Source of the DNA: Rehmannia glutinosa
Lineage: Eukaryota; Streptophyta; Magnoliopsida; Lamiales; Orobanchaceae
DNA length: 64,000 nucleotides
Reading direction: 5' to 3'
NCBI GenBank assembly: GCA_016081115.2
Contig: JABTTQ020002531.1
Coordinates: 186,001-250,000 of the forward strand
Shown: piece after piece, positions 12,801 to 24,929 of the stretch
Position numbering within the stretch: the stretch's first letter is position 1
How the letters are laid out: each line of letters opens with the position of its first letter
The notes under the pieces: generated by a model
Databases searched by the model: none
The model's input: the letters and a program-made list of their open reading frames with translations, nothing else
Told to the model about the DNA's origin: nothing
Program-made: the position numbers and the translations under genes

Positions 12801-14361
12801 CTGAAGAATCAGCCGAGAGATCGTGAGCGCTTCCACAAACCCGATCCTCGTTATTCCATCAGACACCATTGTTCCACTAACTATGACTTTGACTGCTTGG
12901 CGTCACAAAACAGGTGACAGCTGAAGTTCGTGCGTGTTCAAAGCCTTATTTGCCGAGATTGAACGGATGGAGAGGCACCGGCCTCCTTTGGACATGAGGC
13001 CGGATAACAGAGACGCCAACCTCTGGCGATTTGCGTGACATCATAGTCAGGATCCGTGAGTGGTGGCAACAGCAGCAGACAATGCGTGTGGAACAAGCTC
13101 GATATTTCAGGACATTGTTCAACAAGTTGTTAGTCCGGCGGTGAGAATGCGATGCAAAGACAAAGTTGCAAGAGCACATTGAACAAATGCATGAATCTCA
13201 CACTACCGAGATAAAGTGCTGCGTGAACATAATAAGAACGAGCTCCGCATGTGGAAGAGAACATGGATCGAAAATTCAGTCTCCTCATTTGAGATGAAGT
13301 TGGTCACAGTGAATCTAACGCCACCCGCTCCGAGTTCAGTGCGGCATACTCAGCAGATTCAAGCAAACCTCAACTATCACCGACTAGACTTCTTTCTTGC
13401 TAGCTTTTTTCTAGGGTTCCTCTCTCCTTTGATGATGCCAAAAAGGGGGAAGAGGAATAGAAAAGGCGCGTGAAGGATCTGAAGCTAAGAAGGAGGAAGC
13501 ATTTGTGAAGGAAAGACAGTGAGGAAGTAATAAGAGAGAAGAAAGGAAGTCTGTTGAGGGCGAAGGTTCAAAAGATGTGACCTTGATGATTGCTAAAACC
13601 CCTCAACAAGGTCTTGTCACTGGTGATATTATCAAAGCAAACTCCCGATGACTCTGCCACTCCAACACTCTGCTTTGTACCTATGGTTGAAAAAGAGAAA
13701 GACGATTGAAGCGATGATGAAGGAAGTGGAAGGAATGATGGATGCCCGAGTTATGGATATTACGAAAAAACATGGAGGCATTCCAACGACAGAGACACCT
13801 ATGCCATTTCGGATCCGGAACAAGGCGAGCCAAGATTGATGAATTGAAGACGCTCGCATCCGAAGGATACTTCGCAAATATGTCCACGGCTCAAGCACTG
13901 GGATTTATCTTGGGAAAAGGGTCTCACACTATGTGAAGAAGGCGATGATAGAATGAGACTCTTGTGATCACTCTTTGGTCACTCTGCGCGATCACTGGGA
14001 AAAAAAGACCCCAAGACAAGTACATGCCCGAGGAGGAAAAGAAAGAAGCAAGAGGTGGAGGAAGAGGTTTGAGACCTAGACCTTTGCCCAAAAATATTGA
14101 GTATATAGATCCGGCAAGAAATGAGGGATCTATTGGGCTGATTTGTGAAGTAGCCAACTGCAAGTGGCTAAGAACAATGCCGAGTATGTGAAGAGAATTG
14201 AAGAGGAAAATAAAAGACAAATTCAGCTATGGGAGGAAAGACAAGAAAGATTGAGAAGAGATGAAGCTACCGGAAGGGCGTATGAAAAAAGAAGCGGTGA
14301 AGATGAGAAAAAGAAAAGAAGATCGAGAAGACAGAGTGAAGAAGATGAAAGAAGGAGGTAG
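9801..14361 (+). pseudogene. Extra third ORF region of copia element 1 (envelope-like position), heavily broken
   Basis: An ATG at 9801 opens a frame starting MASTHDFVKLGKQ. At about 9886-10085 it shows, across one frameshift, 'YNTCVKKIAKKLEASGG' and 'EFYVNAEVHDEGI'. This resembles the 'putative plant transposon protein' domain (REFYANA-like core) that I know from plant retroelement ORFs. A related helix appears at 10305-10420 ('IEEKKVKLVEFVYSWTLARM'). From 10570 on the sequence is lysine/serine-rich and repetitive. At 13640-13840 and 14160-14360 it is strongly charged and probably coiled coil. In SIRE-type copia elements an envelope-like ORF occupies this place. I see no clear signal peptide or transmembrane segment, so the envelope label is positional only. 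Confidence 0.5.
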
Positions 14362-14700
14362 CGAAGGAGATGAAGTGTTGTTGTCCACCCCTTCATGTAT
14401 TTTACTATGTAAATACACTCTATGTAAGTGTTCTACCTAATGAATAAAATTGTACAATTTCTATACTTGTGTAGATATAGAAATGACATGGTTAGCTTAG
14501 GCCCCGTTTAAACTCGATACATTTTTTTGGTTTAAGCTCGATACACTTTGTGCTTGACTATGTAAAGAACAAGAATGTTATGATCAATAAAAGATCGATT
14601 CTAAACATACATTACGTGATTCTACATTTTACTGTATGTATCTTTCTTTGTTTAATTTTGATGTATGTTTTAAGTTTTGGCATCATCAAAAAGCGGGGAA
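14362..14700 (+). other. 3' untranslated region and polypurine tract of copia element 1
   Basis: AT-rich non-coding DNA ending in the purine tract AAAAAGCGGGGAA (14688-14700) immediately before the right LTR. A purine tract here would prime plus-strand DNA synthesis. The single C in the tract is unusual. Confidence 0.75.
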
Positions 14701-16261
14701 ATTTGGGAAATTATTTTGTTGATTTTGATGAATGCCATGTAAAATTTAGAATAGGAAGTTGGCACCCCATTTTTGTTGTAAAGCGCATTGTAATAAATAG
14801 GGCTGGTCGAGTGAGTTAAGTCGCTATCCCTGAACATGCAAGAAGACAATCGGAGACTAGAAGGAAGACTCATTGCAAGGCGGTGAGTATGGGAAAGAAG
14901 AGAAGACAGGGAACTCGATCAAGGTGAGGTGAGATGCGGTGAGTGAAGTATCAGTCAAGTCAACTCGAGATAGCCAAGTCTCAAGGTTGAAGTGACGAGA
15001 AGAGTCATCCAATGATTGGAAGCGACTCAAGTCACCGGGGATGTTAAGAAAATGCGATCAAGTCGAGATAATCGAAAGAGATCCGTTGCACGTAAATCAA
15101 GAGAATTACTTAAACAAGTAATATTTCCATCTGCCTTTCTTGAAGTGCTCGATTCGAGGAAGCGTGCAAGAGGAATAAACCAATGGAAAGCACCGCACTT
15201 GTGTCGAACTCGAAAAGCCGACGAATCATTCATACGAGGAAGTGGAAATTTCAAGGATCGCAACAAGACAAGCCAACGACCACAAGTGACTTTCAAAAAT
15301 AAGCATATCTCTTCAACGGGCAGATTTTTTTGAAAGATCATTATAAAAGGCGAGGAATCACTCCGAGAGAAGGTTACCGACACGAACAACGAACATTCAA
15401 GCTAACATTTGAATCGTAACCAAAAATATTCTCAAGTCATTCAAGATCAATCCTCAAGCCTACATTACGAAGGAAATCAATCCAACACTCACTGTGAAGG
15501 AAAGACAACTTCAATCAGTTGAAGAGGAATCATTTGAAGGATCAAGGGGTCTACATTACACGAAGGATTGTAGAAAGGTTCGAGGTCGAACAGTCTCAAG
15601 TTTTGGAGGTCTTCGTGATCAAATCCAAGAAGCTTGAGCAAGTGGGCATGTAGTAGCAAGCGCACTGTCTGTGAAGAAGTTGGGTCGTACGAGAAGCCGT
15701 TTGTGTGACCAAGGCATCTCGGATCGAGTCCCAAAGGATCAAGTCATTTGTGTGATCAAGACTTGTATCTGGACATTAACCACTCTGTTTATTGATCAAT
15801 ACTTAGTGGATTCCTCCAGGAGTTGGAGAAGAGAGGAGTAGAAGAATTACCCCATCTTCGAACCTCTATAAAAATTTATTGTGTCATTTACATTTCAGCA
15901 TTTTAATTTATGCATCTTATTTTTATATCTGCTGATAAATTTGCTATCCAATTGATAATCAACTGAGTGCTAAAACTAAGTATCAAAACAAACTTAACCA
16001 AATTCAAGGGTGTTAAGTCTTCCGCTAAAAACAAATCACAGACGAGTTAAGTCTTTAGTCAAAACAAGAGTTACTCTATCAATAGCTCAGTCCGAGTCTG
16101 TTGAGTGACTAACTCTGCTGATTAACTAACTTAGTTGTCCATCAAGGACACAGCTGTGAAATATTAACTCTGATCATTTTTAAAAGGACTAAATCGAAAA
16201 GTTGGTAAGGTTTATTCAACCCCCCTTCTAAACCTTACACTCACACCCCTTGGGACCTACA
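14701..16261 (+). repeat. 3' LTR of copia element 1
   Basis: Direct repeat of 2084-3649, ending TGGGACCTACA and followed by the target duplication AATTT (16262-16266). Its first bases read ATTTGGG where the left LTR has TGTTGGG, so the terminal TG is lost in this copy. Confidence 0.94.
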
Positions 16262-16266
16262 AATTT

Positions 16267-16997
16267 ATTAAAAGGTAATTGAATTTTTTTAAATAAATAT
16301 CTAGAAAGTATGGTATTTTCAAAGAGATTAGAAGTATTATTTCTTTGGAAAAGAGTATTTTCTAATTCAAAAGGCATTATGTTCCATTCATATTGTCCAA
16401 ACGTGACAGTAATGCAGTTTTATATCCATCTTTTTCAGAAAATTGAATTTGCCAAAAACCTAATTTCATATCAAATTCAGAGAATATAAACGACGAATAA
16501 AGTTTTTGTAGCAAATCTTTTTTGTTAGAAATTGGATATCTAATCCATCTTAAAGTTGTGTTTAGAGGTTTATAATTAATAACTAATCTAAGAGTTCCTC
16601 TTTCTATTTCAGAATTTTTGTTAACATAAAAAGCTGCACAACTCCATGGGGACCTTGATTTAGAAATTAGTTTTTTATCCATCAAATCTTTTATTTCCAA
16701 TTTACAGTGTTCATGATTCATTTGAATTGGTCTGACTTTTGTTGGAATTTCTCTTTCATTAAAATTTTCTTCATAAGGTAGATCAACAATATGTTGTTTT
16801 CTATTCCAAAAGGCATTTGGTAGTTCAAAGACATATTTCTTTTTCAAATAAATTTTGGAGTTTCAATATTTTTCTTTTACCTCGTGTATTTCTAATTGTT
16901 TTTCTATTCTTTTAAATGAAATATCAAAGATGAAATTGTTGTTCTTTAGTCAGAACACTAACATATTTTTCAGATTCATTATCAGAATTTGGACTAG
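16267..16997 (-). pseudogene. Caulimovirid reverse transcriptase fragment (EPRV)
   Basis: The minus strand of 16377-16847 encodes 156 residues typical of the N-terminal part of a plant pararetrovirus RT: 'CKLEIKDLMDKKLISKS', then 'SPWSCAAFYV', then 'LRLVINYKPLN'. 'FSEFDMKLGFWQI' is the motif carrying the first catalytic Asp. A frame shift follows near 16377, after which an 'IMPFEL' block (about 16360-16380) marks the next RT motif. The YxDD motif, thumb and RNase H are absent: the fragment stops at the copia target duplication, and the continuation at 2078 is already the transactivator region. Beyond 16850 upstream sequence is degenerate, and the relic is cut by the TA tract next to element A. 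It is not functional. Confidence 0.88.
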
Positions 16998-17022
16998 ACG
17001 AAACTATATATATATATATATA

Positions 17023-19822
17023 GGATTTAGATCAGGTGAGTCCCTATAACTTATGTGAGTACACGAGACCAAATCGATGCATTGATTTAATTTTTAAACG
17101 GTTGAGATTAATCAGATTTTATCATTTTTTAATATATAACTTAATTAAAAAAAGGACTTTTTGGTAATTTTAATTAAGATCAATTTTGGGAGGAAAATTA
17201 TTTTTGGCAGTGGGCTAAAATTTAGGAACGGTTTAAGGGATGTGAGTAATCTAAAATCTTGCCTATCTTCTAAAAATATAACCATGTCGATCGCTTTGAG
17301 GCTGGACGAGTGGGGTCGTATTTGAAGCCGAACACGAGAAACGCCGAAGCCCGTAGAGATGATCAGAATTTGCTATTGGATTTCCAATTTTTCTAACTCC
17401 TTGAACCGTTACTTTTGCGAGAAAATAAGTCGTCTTTCGATTTCGCGAATATTTGTGTTATGGGGTGGAATTGAATCCAACATCTTGGGTTGCTGTTGAC
17501 TTTCCGAAAGGCGAACTAAGAGAAGAGATGATTCTTTTTCACTCTTCCATGTTTGGCTTGATAGACAACAACCCGATTATGCAATGAGAGTGAGTTTAAG
17601 GCTTCTTGTCCATTTTTTCAATTTGTTTTTTTGAGGGTACATTATCCCGCTTATGCTTGTACGGTTTATGGTTTTTTTTTTTTTTGTTTTTGCGATTTTT
17701 GTGCTTGTTTTTTGGAAGGTTTTTTTGGGAGAAAATCATTAGTGTTTAAAAAGATTGGGAAAAAAAAACCCCTTAGTTCTTATCAGTAGAGATTTTTGCT
17801 TTTTTTGTCTTTGGTTTTTCGAGAAAGATATTTTTGTTTAATCATTGTTGCTCTATAGAAGGTTGAGTTTTTTTTTAATTATCTGTTAATAGTTGTTATT
17901 CTTGAATAAGATGGGTTTTTTTCTTAGTAATACTGTGTTTGGGGGTTTATTAGAAGAATAGTTTTTGAGATTTGTATACTTTTTTAATGTTAAATGTTGC
18001 TTATTAAGGATATGAAATATTGCTTGTACGTTGTTAAATGTTGCTATCATAGACATAAAATATTGCTTGTACGTTGCAAAAATTCGTTTGTTTTTTTCTT
18101 GTTAAATGTTTGCTTATTAAGCGAAAGATCTTGCTTACGTAGGCAAAAAATGTTGCTTGTTTTGTTGTAATGTGATTTTTTGTTAGATGGTCGTATGGGT
18201 AGATGTATATGAGTTGCTTATGTTGTGTGTGTAGTAAATATTGCTTATAATGACAAAAATACTTGTTGCAAATATATTGCTTATTAAGACCAAATATTGA
18301 TGATGTGCGGAAATATACCGTTTGCGATTTGTTTGGATGATATGAATGAGCAAAGGGAATTGAATCCACGAGAGGCAAAGAAGTTTCTTTGGAACAACGT
18401 AGGATTATAGAAAAATGATGTTGATGTTTTTTATTTTGACCAAGTGGTTGAACATTATATGTTGTTTAGGATTTTTAAATTTGTGGTTGGGTTTGGTTTA
18501 ATTTTTAGAGTAGTTAAGCGGGATGCAAATGCTATATAAACAACATTATGGTATAACATATGCAATGTTATTTATACAAGCCATAAATTTTTGATGGCGC
18601 AATGTTTGTTTTGACGCAGTTTATGATGAATTTTTGGTGTCCGAAATTTAAATTCCTATTAGGCCTCAGAAATTGTTTGTATACTCCGTCCGTTGCTCAG
18701 ACATATTATTAATCCTCCCTTTCCAATGTATTATTACTAAAATATATCAGGGTATATTTTAAACATTTATTGTGTAGTCAAGCATGGAACATAGAGTCAA
18801 TAAATAAGCAACAATGTTCATGTTCATAAGCAACTTTAAAAGAACAGTTAAGCAACACTTTATGTATACCTAAGCGAATGATTGATCTTAAAAATAGGAG
18901 GATCGCCAATATTAATTGCAAATTTGACTGTGAAAGGAAAGAAAGAATTTCAGAGATATGGTTTCAATCATATCCAAAAAAAGCAACATATTTGTCTTCA
19001 ATAAGCAACATATTTGTCTTCAATAAGCAACATATTTCTCACAGCGGATAAGGTCAGAGACACGGTTTCAAACGAATCCCAAAAAATCCGGAATGTGGGC
19101 ACTACCAAAAATAACTCCCTTTTTTTTATATTGAAACAAACTTTCCTACTTATCCTTAACAACAATTAATTAAATATAAACTAAAATAAAAATCAATTAA
19201 TATTCAATAGATAAGCAAAAAATATGTAGATAGTTAGCAAATTATTTCTTCGTAAGCGCTAAGAGGCACCATTTGACATTTTGCCATGCATATGCAACAT
19301 ATACTCGATGGACAAGCAATATGAGTCTGTTATGTAAGCAATTTTTTTTTCTTTTGCATAAAAGGGCAGTTTCTTCAGCAGACAATTTTGCTGTAAGAAC
19401 GAAAATTATAAGCAATAAATAAACAACATTGTTCATGTTCATAAGCACATTTATTATAACAATTAAGCAACACTTTTTATACCCTTAAGCAAATGGACGA
19501 TTTATCGAGGTAGAGCGTTTTTTTTGATTTTAATGGAACAATTTACGAGGTAGTGAGACATCTTGGTGAAGAAAAAGACTTTAATTGAGGCCATTTTTTT
19601 CGTGATTTTAATTTTATTTTGGATGGTAAGATATATTGTGGGTAACTACTCCTATTTTTATAGGATTTGATTGTTTGCTTTGGACTAATATACCCCTATA
19701 TCTATTTAATTAGGCTTTTTATATATTTTATGCATCTTTAATATTAGCCATTGAAATTTGTTAATCTATGGTTGATTTGGTCCTACATACTTACATAAGG
19801 CATGGGTCTCATATAACCCTCC

Positions 19823-19824
<2 letters not shown>
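17023..19824. mobile_element. Element A: 2.8 kb asymmetric-TIR MULE, non-autonomous
   Basis: The left end starts GGATTTAGATCAGGTGAGTCC and the right end finishes ATATAACCCTCCCC. Inverted against each other, both share a CTTATGTgAGTA...GACCAAATC core and an ATTGAT/TTAATC stretch. Both ends sit in (TA)n tracts, which hides the target duplication. The interior is AT-rich with many copies of a TTGCTTATTAAG-like motif (17985-18320) and its complement CTTAAGCAAC/ATAAGCAACA (18780-19490). No transposase was found. MULE assignment is by similarity to elements C and D. Confidence 0.65.
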
Positions 19825-19857
<33 letters not shown>

Positions 19858-19859
<2 letters not shown>

Positions 19860-21075
19860 ATATGGATCAAATGAGTCCTCCCATTTGGGGTGAGTCCATA
19901 GGACCCAATCCTAACCATAGATTAACATTTTTGGGTGGTCCAGATTTTTAGGGAGTTATTATATTTTTTTTTTGTTTCAACAACTAAGAAGGGTAGGGTG
20001 GTCATTTTACAATATAGAATCAGTTATTGAGATTTGATGAGATCTCAATCACGTTCAACTTGTTTCTCCCTTTCACGCGTCACGTGCTTTGAGTTTTTGA
20101 GTAATCCATATCTCTCATATTCACGTTTTTTTATCTAAAACGTATTTTGTTGTTAGCTGCTAATGTAATATAATCATATTGCATGTGTAGTATAACCATA
20201 TTGCATGTGTAATTTAATCATATCTATGTTGCATATGTAGTGTATATTTGTTGCTTATGTAGTATGTGGTTGTTGCTTATTACTTGTTTATGTAGTTAAT
20301 GTATTTGTGTTGCATATGTAGTGTATATTCGTTGCTTATGTAGTATGAGTTTGTTGCTTATGACTTGCTTATGTAGTTAATGCATCTGTAGTGCATACGT
20401 AGTGTATATTCGTTGCTTATGTAGTATAGGCTTGTTGCTTAAGTAGTGTGTGTTTGTTGCTTATGATTTGCTATGTAGTTAAAGTAATTGTTGTGCATAT
20501 GTAGTGTATATTCGTTGCTTATGTAGTATGAGGTTGTTGCTTATGACTTGCTTATGTAGTTAATATACATGTGGTGTATACGTAATGTATATTCGTTGCT
20601 TATTTAGTATAGACTTGTTGCTTATGTAGTATAGATTTGTTGTTGACTTGCTTATGTGGTTAATATATAAAAAAGCACCATGACACATCTATACAAGCAA
20701 CAAATTACATCTTCATAAGCAACCTTCGAATGTAGTTGAGTTCTAACAACTATGGCGAATTGTCCGCAACTTTTTGATCCGGTAATGCGTTGAAGAAGAA
20801 AAATGAAGGATTTCTCACAATAGTGCGTTGAAGAAGTAGGAGGATTGTTACGTTGATTTTGCTTTGAGATTTAGAAGGATTGCGTGAATCCTATGAATAT
20901 CGTGAAACCCATGAATATTACTTTGAGAGAATGACTAATTTACCCCTGTGATTAATTAACTAGCTTGTAATTTGTAATTTTGCCTCTTAAATCGTGAGCC
21001 CTTGAAAAAATTAGATATATGGCTAGGATTGGTCCCTATGGACTCACCTATGAGGTGGTCTCATATAACCCCTCC
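19858..21075. mobile_element. Element C: 1.2 kb asymmetric-TIR MULE, non-autonomous
   Basis: The left end GGATATGGATCAAATGAGTCC is the 'type 1' terminus and the right end ...TCATATAACCCCTCC is the 'type 2' terminus. They share an inverted GGTGAGTCCATAGGnACCAATCCTA core. It starts right after the TA tract that closes element A and stops 11 bases before element D. About 190 bases of its left end are nearly identical, in inverted orientation, to 39885-40080 (the right end of D). No coding region was seen. Confidence 0.7.
20160..20700. repeat. Subterminal TTGCTTATGTAGT repeat array in element C
   Basis: At least twelve degenerate copies of TTGCTTATGTAGTAT / TGCATATGTAGTGTAT occur in direct orientation, spaced about 20-45 bases. 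The same motif occurs in elements A and D, often as the complement CTACATAAGCAA. Clustered subterminal motifs like these can be transposase-binding sites; that role is inferred. Confidence 0.75.
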
Positions 21076-21941
21076 ATATATATATAGGGAGGGGTTATAT
21101 GAGACCACCTCATAGGGTGAGTCCATAGGAACCAATCCTAGCCACATATCTAGATTTTTCAATGGCTGCGATTTTAGAGCTAAAATTTCAGATTAAATCT
21201 TTAGTAATTAGAGAAAGGGGTAAATTAGTCATCCTACAAACTCACCCAACATTAACGGGATTCTGTTTTTATTATTATGATCACACAATCTCTTCCAAAT
21301 CGATCTGAGAAAAATAAGCGTGAACAAATCACTTTCTTCTTCAAACGCTTTTCATGGTAGAACGAGAACCAGTCTCCTCGCTAGAATAGAACACCATTTT
21401 TTTGTGTCATTTTTAGAGAAACAACGCATATCGCGATGCATGCGTAAGAGAGGAACAACATATTTGAAGAAGGATTATACACATCGCTTGGAGAAGGTAT
21501 GTATGATATTCCTCATATCTGTAGTTATAAAATCAATATTGTATGTAATGTGTATATCTTTAAATGATTATCACTACGGATGATGCTAATATGCAACGCA
21601 ATTCATAATGCTAAAAAAAACTCTCAAAAAAATTCCGTAGTCGTAAATGCATATGAAGGTAATGGTTGCTGCTTATGTAGTATCGTCGTACCGCTTATGA
21701 AAAGCATTACTTCGTTAGAGTATTAAAAATTACAAAAAATTATCATGAAAACATACTCTCAAAAATCCTGCATGTGAATAATTAATTTGTTGCTTTTGAA
21801 GATAAGAGTTTCTGCTTATGTAATATTGTTATGTTGCTTGTAAACACATGTGTGTTTCATGAAAATATGATTGCTTATGAAGAAACTGAGTAGTGCATAT
21901 TAACAAGCAATATAATGCTAAAATAACTTATTGTTACATAT

Positions 21942-22190
21942 ATGCCAGGGAGCAGCATGAATATACCTCGAGAGCAACTTGAAATATCGATTGACTCTAC
22001 GAAGTACTGGATACCTGAATATGAGCAACAAATCAAACCTCAACAATCAATGATTTTTGATAATTTGGCTGAGGGAATACAATTCTACCGAAATTACGGC
22101 CAAATCGTTGGTTTTGATGTTCGAATAAGTACAACAAAACGCTTCCGGGGTGAAATAATATGTGTACAATACATTGTATGCAACAAATAG
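21942..22190 (+). pseudogene. FAR1-type DNA-binding domain fragment in element D
   Basis: An 82-residue frame contains 'SMIFDNLAEGIQFYRNYG' followed by 'VGFDVRIS'. This matches the start of the FAR1 DNA-binding domain, which has a MxF-x-A-x-FYxxYA-x-GFxVR layout. FHY3/FAR1 factors derive from MULE transposases of this kind, and the domain binds DNA through a WRKY-like zinc fold. The frame ends at a TAG (22188), and the conserved Cys/His residues of the rest of the domain are not found in frame, although the next frame stays open to about 22280. No catalytic domain was seen in the remaining arms, so this is a truncated transposase. Confidence 0.65.
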
Positions 22191-22815
22191 GGGTTCAAGA
22201 ATGTTACCAAATCACAGAAAGGGGATAACAATAAATCTAACGATACCGGTGAAAGTTCAAACCAGGATACGAGAACCTCCAGGATGAGTAGGATGTATGA
22301 ACAATCCGTATGCAACAAACTTCAAGTACATAGGCAATGTATGAATAATTCGTATGCAACACAACTATATTAAGCTTAAAATCACAAAAAGTTATACATA
22401 AGCATCCTCATACATTACATATGCAACAAATGTACTACATAAGCAAGAATTGCAATATGTAAGAATACTTTGATGATATAAAAGCATATTGTTTGGAAAA
22501 TAATTGTTATCTCTTTGTAAGAACCAACAGGCTTCTTCATATGCATACAAAATATCCTTCACAAGCAACATACCTATTTAACATTCATAAGCCCCATCAA
22601 ATTTGTTGTATTGCATATCTACACATGCATCAAACTAAGTCTACATTAGCATTGCATGTACGGATGAAACAATTTGCTTATGTAGAATAACACAATTGCA
22701 TATATAGTATTTATACATGAAACAAAAGTTAGATATACACCGAATAACCATCCCATAAACTTTACACATAAAAATTAAGTAAATACCTAAAAAATAGAAA
22801 ATTTACGATCCTACT

Positions 22816-24080
22816 TGTTAGTCCAGTGGCTACAATAATCTAGAGGGGGTGAATAGATTATGCCAATTTTCGCAAATCACCCTCTTTTTTGAAACCACAA
22901 GTAAATGACTAGAATGTAAATGCGGAAATTAAACAACGCTCATTGATTTAAAGAGGTTCAACCCACCTAGGGCCTAATCCTCTACCACCCCAAAGTATCT
23001 CCAGGGATGGATTTCAAAAAAAAAAAAAGGTTTTATTAATTTACCAAAAATTAATACAACACCTTGAGGATTACCACAACCCTCTTTCACCACCTGAGGA
23101 TTACCACAACCCTCTTACAACACCTTTGAAGATTACCACAACCTTCAAACACCTATCACCTAGATCACCCAAGTGTATTCTTACCACAAGAATACTCACA
23201 AGGATGTCTTGTGTTGAATGATGACCAAAATCAAGATTACAACTCAATAATGATTGATACAATATGAGTACAAGTGTAATCAAGAATTGAAAGCCTAGAC
23301 CTCAAATTTGTGCAAGTGAAAGTGCTTAGGCTAATACAACAAGATATAGAAGTGTTTGCTTTGTTTGCTCTTTTTGCTTGTATTAAGTGTTGTATCTTGT
23401 TGCTTGAATGAAGCCTCTATTTATAGGAGAGGACTTGGCTTTCATTTCCGGACATTGGCTCCTCCTTGGGGAGTGATTTGCTGCAAAAGAAACCATTTAA
23501 AATGATCAATATAGTTGTTAGAAATCAATCCCACAAAATAGGGAAAAGTTATGCAAAACGCATAGCGGATAGTTTCCGATAAACAAGGGTTCGACCGGTC
23601 GCTTGAGAGATAAGATTGAAATTGAATTCTGCGAATTTTTACACAGGGGACCGGTCGAAGGGGGTGCGGCCGTGCATCGTCGCTTCTTAGCGTGATCGGT
23701 TGCCTTGAAGAATTTATAAAAGAGAAGTATGGAACAAAAATCCAACTCCAGTGCAAGTCGCCACGGCCGATCGGTCGACCGCACGGCCGCCCTGGTCGAT
23801 CGGTCGCCCGCCCTATTTTTTTTACGCCCCATTTTCTGTTTCTCATCTCAACTTAGGTACGGGTTGCCCTATAGGGCGACTCCTGGTCGAAACAAAAACA
23901 AATGTGTTGTCCAATTTTTATTGAAAATAAACTCCAAGAAATACTCGAAAAATAGTAAAAATATTTTAAGTTGATCGGAAGTATTTAGACAACATTTAGG
24001 GACATTGTTTTGGTTTAAAAACTCATTTGAACAAAATCGAACATAATCATCAAAATCATGATAAAAACATTTATCTAACA
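22816..24080 (-). repeat. 3' LTR of copia element 2
   Basis: Direct repeat of 37560-38808. It contains a GATTACCACAACC short-repeat tract (23090-23150) and a GC-rich tract with GACCGGTCG-like palindromes (23590-23820). It is followed on the minus-strand side by the purine tract region at 24081-24100. Confidence 0.93.
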
Positions 24081-24929
24081 AACTCCCATTTTTGATGATT
24101 ACAAACCAAAACAATTTTCTTTGAGGACGATTTGAAAAAACGAATAAAATTTTCGGTATTACAAGTAAACTATCCGTTAGAGGTATTTCATAAAAAGCTC
24201 CCTTATTTATGAGCATGTCAACAAACGATTATTATAAGTAAGAAGCACAAGCTATAACAAGCTTATATAAGATGCATCATGAGCTAAGAAGCTCCCCTGT
24301 CACAATACTTATAAACAATTTTATTCGAGTCCAAAATTCAAGCCATGGACTAGGTATTCGAGTCCATAATACTTATTGCAAGCTTTTATTAGCTTTTCTT
24401 GAGCTAACGAGCCAATATCCCTGTTTCTCCCCCTTTGGAATCATCAAAAAGAATGTTAAAATGGTGAAAACACCATACAATAATATCAAAGTGCGCCAAA
24501 GGGGCGGTTTATTAATCGTTGAGCAATTAAAGCGTAACAATCCAAGGAAAATGGGAGAAATGTAATATGAAGAGTTCATACACTCGTTTTGTTTACCAAA
24601 TCATGATCTCAATGAGTATAGAAGACTTTTGAAAGCAAGAGAATCTTGTATAAGTTGAAATTTCATTGCGACATTTCATCGAACACCTTGTGTGCGTGAA
24701 AAATAAAAGAGGTTGTATATAACCCTTGTAAATGTTTCAAGCCAAAAAAATTTATCACCAATTCACCTTAATCAATATACAATCAACATACTAGATAAGC
24801 TCATCAAAATCATATGCAAAACTTATCAAGAAATATACTATAAGGTCATTAACTCGAGGTTCAACCCAATTGAGCAAAAGAAGAGAAATTCTTACCATTT
24901 GATCGGAAAAGATGAGCCATGATGATGAT
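24081..24929 (-). other. 3' untranslated part of copia element 2, proximal to LTR
   Basis: AT-rich sequence without coding signal. On the minus strand a purine-rich AAAAATGGGAGT lies next to the LTR (about 24081-24093) and is the likely polypurine tract. It is the continuation of 32559-32945, separated by the gypsy-like insertion with its ATGAT duplication. Confidence 0.65.

Larger units (their letters stand above)
2084..16261 (+). mobile_element. Ty1/copia LTR retrotransposon 1, 14.2 kb, with extra 3' region
   Basis: The element is bounded by two LTRs (2084-3649 and 14701-16261) and flanked by a perfect 5-bp target duplication AATTT (2079-2083 and 16262-16266). A primer site follows the left LTR and a purine tract precedes the right one. 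Domain order is gag, protease, integrase, RT, RNase H, which is the copia order. A further 5.4 kb lies between RNase H and the right LTR. That size and layout recall SIRE/Maximus-type copia elements, which carry an envelope-like third ORF; the lineage call is inference. All coding regions contain frameshifts and stops. Confidence 0.93.

Noticed and set aside
16377..16847. Ty3/gypsy reverse transcriptase
   Set aside because: The SPWSCAAFYV and VINYKPLN wording is that of plant pararetroviruses, and the transactivator relic in the same orientation supports this.
18034..19448. Minus-strand frames of 68-114 codons in element A
   Set aside because: They consist of the repeated AAGCAAC/TTGCTTA motif and have no protein-like conservation signal.
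23090..23160. GATTACCACAACC repeats as a CRISPR-like or satellite array
   Set aside because: Units are short and irregular, are inside an LTR, and occur at the same place in all three LTR copies.
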